Positions 58,103-64,000 of a DNA stretch of 64,000 bases are shown one piece after another. Position 1 is the first letter of the stretch. Each line of letters opens with the position of its first letter. The notes under the pieces were generated by a model that saw nothing but the letters and a program-made list of their open reading frames with translations, did not search any database and was not told the DNA's origin. Source of the stretch: Paenibacillus cymbidii (GTDB taxonomy: Bacteria; Bacillota; Bacilli; Paenibacillales; NBRC-103111); assembly GCF_004764705.1 (NCBI RefSeq), contig NZ_SHLX01000009.1, positions 62,001 through 126,000 on the forward strand. The letters run 5' to 3'. The translations under genes were made by a program, and so were the position numbers.

Positions 58103-60001
58103 ATGATGATTGTGGAGAAGGAAGCACGATTTCGTCCCATAGTCGGTATCGATCTGGGTACGACAAACTCGGCGGTTGCCTATATTCGTAACGGAAAGCC
58201 GGAAATCATCGCTTCGCCGCGAGGAGAACGCATTATTCCGTCCGTTGTGCTGATCGATCCGCAGGGCAAGGTCGTAGTCGGCGAAGATGCGCGCGCCTCG
58301 CTGGTAGCGATGCCGGATCGTACGATTGCGGCGGTGAAACGCAAGATGGGGGCGGAGGAACGAATTCCGCTGGGCGGGCAGGAGCTGCTGCCTCAGGAAA
58401 TATCGGCGACGATCCTGCGTGAGCTGAAACGATACGTAGACGCGTTGTACGGGGAAGGCGAGAAGGAAGCGGTCATTACGGTTCCGGCGTATTTTACCGA
58501 CGAGCAGCGCAGGGCGACCAAGGAAGCGGGAGAATTGGCCGGCTTCGTGACAGAGCGTATTATCAACGAGCCGACCGCCGCGGCGCTGGCTTTTGGACTG
58601 GCGAATATGGAAGAAGACCGCCATCTGCTCGTGTACGACCTCGGCGGTGGGACGTTCGACGTGTCGATTGTCGAAATGATCGGCGGCCTGCTGGAAGTGA
58701 AAGCGTCTCATGGCAACCGTTTTCTGGGCGGGGAAGATTTTGACTGGAAGCTGGTCGACTGGTTTGCGGAACGAATGATTGCGGAGAACGGCGTCGATCC
58801 GCGCGAGGATATTCGCGCCAAGGCGCTGCTGAAGCAAGAGGCCGAACGGGTGAAAAAGGAGTTGTCCGCAGCGGAAACGGTTCAGGTGTCTCTGCCTCTC
58901 GTTACGGTGAAGGACAACCGGCCGATCGGTTTGCAGGCGGAAGTGACGCGCAGCGTATTCCTGGAGTTGATCGAGCCGTTCTTGGCGGAAACGATGGCCA
59001 GCGTCGATCGGGTCATTGCGGATGCCGAACTGACGCCGCAAGCGATTGACGAAGTGCTGCTGGTGGGAGGTTCGACACGCATTCCGCGGGTGGGAGAGCT
59101 GATTCGCGAGCGTTTCGGCAAAGCGCCCCGCGCCGATATCGACCCGGACGAAGCGGTGGCGCTCGGCGCCGCGGTTCAGGCGGGGCTGAAGTCGGGCGCC
59201 CTGGCGGACAGCGGATTGGTAGCGACGGATGTGGCGCCTTTTTCGATGGGGATTGCGGTGATGAAAGAAAGGGAGTATGGCACCAGCATGCGGCCGGGCG
59301 GGTTTTCGGCTATCATCCCGCGCAACACGACGATCCCGGTTACGCGTACGGAGCGGTATTCGACTACGGTTCCGGGCCAGCAGGCAGTATCGATCGAAAT
59401 TTACCAGGGCGAACACGAATGGGTGCGCCATAACCATCGCCTTGGCGAGTTTCTGCTGGACGGCGTGCCGGCCAATTCGAAGCATCAAGAAGCGATTGAC
59501 GTTACTTTCCGTTATAATCTGAACGGCATTCTGGAAGTGACCGCGTTGTGCGTCTCGACAGGGAAAGAGATGACCGTTACGGTACAGGACGCCTTGAACC
59601 GCAATTCGCCGGAAGAGCTGGCGGAAAGTGCCGAGCGGTTGAACCGGCTGTGGCAGGACGCCGCTGACGAGGACGACGAGTCGGCGGACGACGCATTCGA
59701 TTTCGACGATGAAGAGGAGCTCGACGAAGTGCCGGAAGACTGGTTCGACGGCTTGTCCGCACCGGAGTCGGAAGAGGATGCGGATGGCGAGGAAGAGCCG
59801 GGCGTACTTCAGGAAGAGGCACAACGTCTGCGGGAACGGGCGAACGAACTGGCGCAAACGCTGCCGGACGCTGCCGGCCGGGAACGCGCCGCAGCGATCG
59901 TACAGGCGCTGGGGGAAGCTCTTGCCGATTCGGACGCCATAGAAGCGCTGGAGGAAGCGGTGAATCAGGCGACGGACGACTTGATCGAGCTTGAGTTCTA
60001 A
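58103..60001 (+). CDS. Hsp70 (DnaK)-like chaperone, divergent
   Basis: A 632-aa Hsp70: ATPase domain with GIDLGTTNSAVAYIRNGKPE, VVGEDARASLVAMPDRTIAA, TVPAYFTDEQRRATKEAGEL, LVYDLGGGTFDVSIVEMIGG and VLLVGGSTRIPRVGELIRER; then a substrate-binding domain (PRNTTIPVTRTERYSTTVPG). The C-terminus differs from DnaK: an acidic stretch (DEDDESADDAFDFDDEEEL) and a helical tail. It lies with GrpE-like and J-like genes but away from typical hrcA-grpE-dnaK-dnaJ. ATG 58103 or 58106. It probably serves a specialised folding task. Confidence 0.9.
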   Translation: MMIVEKEARFRPIVGIDLGTTNSAVAYIRNGKPEIIASPRGERIIPSVVLIDPQGKVVVGEDARASLVAMPDRTIAAVKRKMGAEERIPLGGQELLPQEISATILRELKRYVDALYGEGEKEAVITVPAYFTDEQRRATKEAGELAGFVTERIINEPTAAALAFGLANMEEDRHLLVYDLGGGTFDVSIVEMIGGLLEVKASHGNRFLGGEDFDWKLVDWFAERMIAENGVDPREDIRAKALLKQEAERVKKELSAAETVQVSLPLVTVKDNRPIGLQAEVTRSVFLELIEPFLAETMASVDRVIADAELTPQAIDEVLLVGGSTRIPRVGELIRERFGKAPRADIDPDEAVALGAAVQAGLKSGALADSGLVATDVAPFSMGIAVMKEREYGTSMRPGGFSAIIPRNTTIPVTRTERYSTTVPGQQAVSIEIYQGEHEWVRHNHRLGEFLLDGVPANSKHQEAIDVTFRYNLNGILEVTALCVSTGKEMTVTVQDALNRNSPEELAESAERLNRLWQDAADEDDESADDAFDFDDEEELDEVPEDWFDGLSAPESEEDADGEEEPGVLQEEAQRLRERANELAQTLPDAAGRERAAAIVQALGEALADSDAIEALEEAVNQATDDLIELEF

Positions 60002-60014
60002 GGGGGGGAGAAGG

Positions 60015-61277
60015 ATGGAATCGATCGAAACCGCCAAGCGGAAGCGAGGTCGCAAAAGCAAGCCGAAGCTTGAGAATCATTACAAGACGCTGGGACTGCG
60101 GGCCAACGCCACGCAGCAATCGATTCGCCAAAGCTACGTATCGCTGGTCAAGCAGCATCCGCCGGAAACGCACCCCGAGGAGTTTCAGGCGATTCGTCGC
60201 GCCTATGACACGCTGCGCGATCCGGCGAAACGCCTCGAGTACGACATGATGCGCAAATACGGCGATAAGCTGGACGGCATCATGAACGAAGCGATGGAAC
60301 ACATCGGCGAACAGCGGTTTGAGAAGGCGGCCCCCTTGTTGGAACGTGCGATTCAGATCGCTCCCGACAACGCTGCTGTGCGGTTCGTGTGCGCGCTTCA
60401 CGCGCTCCTGCAGGAAGACCTGGATAAAGCGCAGCTCCATTGGAATCATTCCTACGAGCGGTTTGCAAGCGAAGAAGAAAAAGTAGGCTTGCTCGGAGCG
60501 AAGGCCAGTTTGCTGCTGGAGCAGAATTATCCGCAGCAGGCGCTGGAGACAATCGAGTTTGCCAGGCAGCAGCATCCTTCTCATACGCACAGGATGGCAA
60601 GTTTATCGGCGGCCGTCTATCGGGAGCTGGGGAGAGAGCAAGAGGCATGGGAGACGATCAGCCGTTCGATCCCCGACCCCGAAGCGTATCGCCCGGAGCA
60701 TCTGCAGCGGTTCATCGATTGGATCAATATCATGATCGATCTGGAGAAATGGTCGTATTGGGGGCAACTGCAAGCGAAAGTCCGCAAGTTTCTGCGAACG
60801 TTCACGGATGAGGAAGAGAAGGAAGACATAATCGCCTCCTTGATGGAGGAATGTGCGGAATACGAAGAGGTGCGACGCTTCCGCGAGGCCGAGCTTTTCG
60901 CCGAACTGGCTTACTTGGTCAACCCGAAGGACCCGGACCTTCAAGCGCGGCGGCGCGACTTGCAGCACATGGCGCGGATTGAAAAAGAGTTGGATCGGAT
61001 GGACCGCGACGAGGAGCTGTTTCCGTTGGTTGGCTTGAAGGCGCATGGATGGTTTCAGTCAGAGTGCGGCGATATGGAGGGTGCCGAACAAATCGAAGAC
61101 ATGATCAATCAACTCCAGCGGAGTTTGGATCAAATTGACGAAGCCTACGCCAGTGGCATCAGTCGGTTGAAACGGAAATACCCGCTCGTATACAACAGGT
61201 ACAAGAAGGATTGGGATAAGCTGTTCGAAGAAAGCACGGCCGGGATGAATCGCGAGATGCGCAGGCAGTTTCGCTGA
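60015..61277 (+). CDS. J-domain protein with TPR-like repeats; HPP in place of HPD
   Basis: A 420-aa protein from ATG 60015 behind GGGGGGAGAAGG. Residues 26-90 form a J domain: LENHYKTLGLRANATQQSIR, SYVSLVKQHPPETHPEEFQA, RAYDTLRDPAKRLEYDMM. The invariant HPD that stimulates Hsp70 ATPase reads HPP here. The remainder is helical with TPR-like repeats (AAPLLERAIQIAPDNAAVRF; NYPQQALETIEFARQQHPSH) for binding clients. It is the third gene of the chaperone operon and a terminator follows it. Confidence 0.88.
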   Translation: MESIETAKRKRGRKSKPKLENHYKTLGLRANATQQSIRQSYVSLVKQHPPETHPEEFQAIRRAYDTLRDPAKRLEYDMMRKYGDKLDGIMNEAMEHIGEQRFEKAAPLLERAIQIAPDNAAVRFVCALHALLQEDLDKAQLHWNHSYERFASEEEKVGLLGAKASLLLEQNYPQQALETIEFARQQHPSHTHRMASLSAAVYRELGREQEAWETISRSIPDPEAYRPEHLQRFIDWINIMIDLEKWSYWGQLQAKVRKFLRTFTDEEEKEDIIASLMEECAEYEEVRRFREAELFAELAYLVNPKDPDLQARRRDLQHMARIEKELDRMDRDEELFPLVGLKAHGWFQSECGDMEGAEQIEDMINQLQRSLDQIDEAYASGISRLKRKYPLVYNRYKKDWDKLFEESTAGMNREMRRQFR

Positions 61278-61306
61278 AGCGGCAGCTTGATGGATAGATG
61301 ATGCAG

Positions 61307-61354
61307 AAAACAGATCTCGAGGTCCGCCGTTACGCGGAAGCGAGGTCTGTTTTT
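61307..61354 (+). terminator. Intrinsic terminator after the J-protein gene
   Basis: ACAGATCTCG (61310-61319) pairs with CGAGGTCTGT (61341-61350), one G-U pair, with an inner CCG/CGG stem, followed by TTTTG. Confidence 0.85.
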
Positions 61355-61526
61355 GCTTGGCGCGCGCAACCAGCGCAGGTTTTGCTTGTGAACCCCCAAT
61401 ATCCCCATTTTTTCGCGATGCCTGATTTTTGTCATGCGGCGGGAAGCCGCTTTTCCAAGCTGTATGCGGTTACAATCCATGTGCTATAATCGACTTTACC
61501 GAAGCGGGCGAAAGGAGCGGGAGGTT

Positions 61527-63908
61527 ATGCTTCATAAATTGATGCGGGCATCCAAGGGGAGAAATTTTCTGATCAAACTGGTGACGCATACGTTGCTGGT
61601 CTCCGTGGTTCCGCTGCTTCTGCTAAGCTTGCTGTTTTATCAAAATACGCGGTCGACGATGAAAGCCGAGCTGCAGGCGGCGAATTTGGCCTCGCTGCAC
61701 AAGTCGGTCCATGCGATGGAGCTGGTCATCGATCAGATCGGCAACAGCTTCATGCAGTTCATAACCGACAGCACGTATCGTGACTACGCACAGTTTCCCC
61801 GCGGCGAATATTACGAGCAGTTGACGGGCGCCTTCAACGCGGAGGATATGCCGGGTTTGCAGAAATATTTGTCCAGCAAGGCGAAGCTGAGCTTCAATAT
61901 CGACAACCTGCGGATGTCGAGCAGTTTCATCGATTCCGTCTACATGTTCGACCGCTCGAAAAATATGATGCTGACGCAAAACGATTTGCAGTTCCCGGCC
62001 GACCGATTTTACGACAAGGACTGGAACGTCGGGCTGACGGATCAAAATTACGCGTATCCGATTATTATGGACGTGCGCAACGCGGAGAAGCTGAACGGTA
62101 CCCGCAAGTTGGTCATTCCGATCGTGTTCAAATCGAGCAACGAAGACAACCTGGTCGTGTTTAATCTGGATGCGCAGCTTGTCTACGACAATATCGTCAA
62201 GAAGCTGGACGGCAAGACGAGCGGCAGCTTCTCCGTCTATTCCAAAGGGCGCAAGCTGATGCTGTACGATCGGGACGACAAGCTGGCCGTTTCGGCCGAT
62301 CGCGAGCTGCGGGAGTCGGCGCTGCTGGAAGGAACCGGGCAGGAAACGGAAATTCGCCTGGACAATTACCGGCTGATGGCGACATCCGCGACGTCCGCTC
62401 GCCTCGGCTGGACATTCGTCAGCCTGACCGATCTGGACGTGCTCTATACCAGCATCGACAATTTGCGAGGCATTATGATGACGGTTGGCTTGCTGCTGTT
62501 CGTGGCAACCGCGCTGCTGGCGTTTTTGACGAGCCGCCATATTTACAATCCGATTCGGCATTTGCTGCATTTCGTCGCCAGCAACCGCGGCACTTCCTCC
62601 ACCACCGCCGGGAAATCGCAAGTAGGCGAGCTGAAGACGATCCGCAACGGGCTGATGGAAGCATACGAGGATCGCAAAAGCTTGCAGGTCCGGTTAAAGG
62701 AAAGCTTGCCGGCGTACCGGGAGAAGTTTCTGCACACACTGATCAAAGCGGGAACGTATTCCAAGGAAGAAATCAGCGAACGCATGCGGTTTCTCGAGAT
62801 CGATTTCGGCCTGCAGGGCATTGCGCTGCTCATGATTATGGCCGAAGAGCCGCAGGGCCGGCGCACCGACGTGGAGTGGCGCAACATGATCAAGCTGCGG
62901 GCCATCGAAACGATCGAGCGGATCGTCGCCATTCCGGGCCAAGCGGGCGCGCTGCTCGTCGAACTGGGCGAAGATACGGTTGCGCTGCTGGTCAACTGCC
63001 GGGAGGAGCGCTTCAAGGAGAGCTTCGCGCTCGCCGAGCGAATCCGTTCGGGAATCCGCGAGGAAATCGGGCTGAACTGCTCGGTCGGCATCGGCACTTA
63101 CTGCCGCGAGATTACGGAAGTGCCCCGTGCCTATGAAGAGGCGGCGGAAGCGCTTGGCTACCGCGATATGACCGGCCAGGGCGACGTTATTTATATCGAG
63201 GACGTCCGGCCGGAGAACGGCCACGGCTTCTATTACCCGAAGGATAAGGAAGAAGCGCTGCAGCATTACATCAAGACCGGCGACAAGTCGGAAGCGCGAC
63301 GCGTGCTGAACGAGATGCTCGGCGGAGCGGCGCAAGGGCAGGGGGGCAAGGCGCAGTTCCGGCAGGCGCAGCAATTATGGATGCGGCTGCTGGTCGGCCT
63401 GCTGGATACGGCGGCACATTATAAGCTCGATCTGCAGAAGACGATGCAGGCGAAGCACAATTTGTATGCGGAGCTGCAGCAGAAGAGCGATTTTGACGAC
63501 ATCTGTGCCTGGTTCTCCGCCATTGTGGATACGATGACCGATTCGATTGGCGAAGCGCAAGAGGAGCGGTCCAGCCGGCATGTGCAGGAAGTGCTGGCCA
63601 TCATCGAGCGGGACTGCGGCGACAACGTCTCGCTGTCGCAAATCGCCGAGCGTCTGGGTTTGAGCCCATCGTATCTCAGCCGCAGCTTCAAGGAGAAGAC
63701 CGGGCAGACGTTCATGGCCTACCTGACGGCGGTTCGCATCGAGAAGAGCAAGTCGCTGCTGCTCGGCTCCGATTTGATGGTGAAAGACATTTGCGAGCGG
63801 CTCGGCTACGTGAAAGTGAATTATTTTATCAAGCTGTTTAAAGAATGCACGGGCACGACGCCGGGAGAGTTTCGCAAAATGCACGGCCATACTGCCGATG
63901 CCGAATAG
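61527..63908 (+). CDS. AraC-family membrane sensor-regulator
   Basis: A 793-aa protein from ATG 61527 (GGGAGG 4-9 nt before). TM1 is at about residues 17-42 (LVTHTLLVSVVPLLLLSLLF), an extracytoplasmic sensor of about 270 residues follows, and TM2 at about 312-334 (GIMMTVGLLLFVATALLAFL). The cytoplasmic part leads to a C-terminal AraC/XylS domain from about 690 (VQEVLAIIERDCGDNVSLSQ; GLSPSYLSRSFKEKTGQTFM; CERLGYVKVNYFIKLFKECT). This class of regulator, with a cache-like sensor fused to a DNA-binding domain, is common in Paenibacillus and normally controls a neighbouring transport or polysaccharide operon. Its target probably lies beyond the window end. Confidence 0.9.
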   Translation: MLHKLMRASKGRNFLIKLVTHTLLVSVVPLLLLSLLFYQNTRSTMKAELQAANLASLHKSVHAMELVIDQIGNSFMQFITDSTYRDYAQFPRGEYYEQLTGAFNAEDMPGLQKYLSSKAKLSFNIDNLRMSSSFIDSVYMFDRSKNMMLTQNDLQFPADRFYDKDWNVGLTDQNYAYPIIMDVRNAEKLNGTRKLVIPIVFKSSNEDNLVVFNLDAQLVYDNIVKKLDGKTSGSFSVYSKGRKLMLYDRDDKLAVSADRELRESALLEGTGQETEIRLDNYRLMATSATSARLGWTFVSLTDLDVLYTSIDNLRGIMMTVGLLLFVATALLAFLTSRHIYNPIRHLLHFVASNRGTSSTTAGKSQVGELKTIRNGLMEAYEDRKSLQVRLKESLPAYREKFLHTLIKAGTYSKEEISERMRFLEIDFGLQGIALLMIMAEEPQGRRTDVEWRNMIKLRAIETIERIVAIPGQAGALLVELGEDTVALLVNCREERFKESFALAERIRSGIREEIGLNCSVGIGTYCREITEVPRAYEEAAEALGYRDMTGQGDVIYIEDVRPENGHGFYYPKDKEEALQHYIKTGDKSEARRVLNEMLGGAAQGQGGKAQFRQAQQLWMRLLVGLLDTAAHYKLDLQKTMQAKHNLYAELQQKSDFDDICAWFSAIVDTMTDSIGEAQEERSSRHVQEVLAIIERDCGDNVSLSQIAERLGLSPSYLSRSFKEKTGQTFMAYLTAVRIEKSKSLLLGSDLMVKDICERLGYVKVNYFIKLFKECTGTTPGEFRKMHGHTADAE

Positions 63909-63910
63909 TG

Positions 63911-63936
63911 AGGGTGGAGCGATCCACCCTTTTTTG
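63911..63936 (+). terminator. Intrinsic terminator after the AraC-family gene
   Basis: AGGGTGG (63911-63917) with CCACCCT (63924-63930), 6-nt loop, then TTTTT. Confidence 0.9.
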
Positions 63937-64000
63937 CCGGGATGCCCGGTTTCTGACCTGCGTCATATTCGGGGACGGCCGAACAAGAATAAGGCCTTTC

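Overview
The window looks like the chromosome of a Gram-positive, motile, moderately GC-rich Firmicute of the Paenibacillus/Cohnella type. The evidence is the gene order yvyF-flgM-flgN-flgK-flgL-DUF6470-fliW-csrA-hag, sigma-D type promoters, the RF2 (prfB) autoregulatory +1 frameshift, a GrpE-like/Hsp70-like/J-like operon and a large membrane-anchored AraC regulator. I infer the genus only from gene content; no rRNA or tRNA is visible.

Region 1 (1 to about 23985) is the right-hand part of a siphovirus-type prophage. It runs from the end of a probable scaffold gene through capsid, connector and tail-completion genes, major tail protein, frameshifted tail-assembly chaperone pair, tape measure, Dit-like protein, a fibre cassette (CBM-like fibre, beta-propeller protein, XkdX peptide), a Dit-C-domain protein, a Tal-like protein, then a secreted stalk-domain protein, holin and DUF1906 lysin. 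Past the lysin lies a strikingly AT-rich three-gene cargo block (20642-23096: an unrecognised protein, a Cys-rich zinc-ribbon-like protein and a two-TM membrane protein) preceded by a long inverted repeat that can sequester the first Shine-Dalgarno. Next is a two-gene unit with a perfect LexA box. The prophage ends inside the competence gene comFC: the last 30 codons of a ComF-type phosphoribosyltransferase remain at 23986-24078, exactly where comFC is expected upstream of yvyF.

Region 2 (24117-24310) is an intergenic cluster of four related palindromes. Region 3 (24430-31361) holds yvyF, the flgM-flgN-flgK-flgL-DUF6470 operon under a sigma-D promoter, fliW-csrA, and flagellin (hag) with two likely CsrA sites in its leader.

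Region 4 (31346-43993) is a tightly overlapping flagellin-glycosylation operon: a Maf-type glycosyltransferase followed by a legionaminic-acid pathway (legB, legC, legG, legI, NeuD/LegH-like, ptmE-like, legF). Interleaved are a methyltransferase, two ATP-grasp ligases, a HAD phosphatase and a PIG-L deacetylase, which suggest a tailored nonulosonic acid. Region 5 (44007-46723) is flaG-fliD-fliS-fliT under a second sigma-D promoter.

Region 6 (46797-53576) contains a 1248-aa secreted protein made of 13 repeats, a CspA-type cold-shock protein, long HPF, and a second secreted Ig-like protein. Region 7 (53657-61277) is housekeeping: secA, prfB with its frameshift, and the noncanonical GrpE/Hsp70/J operon whose J-protein has HPP instead of HPD. 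Region 8 is an AraC-family sensor-regulator ending at 63908.
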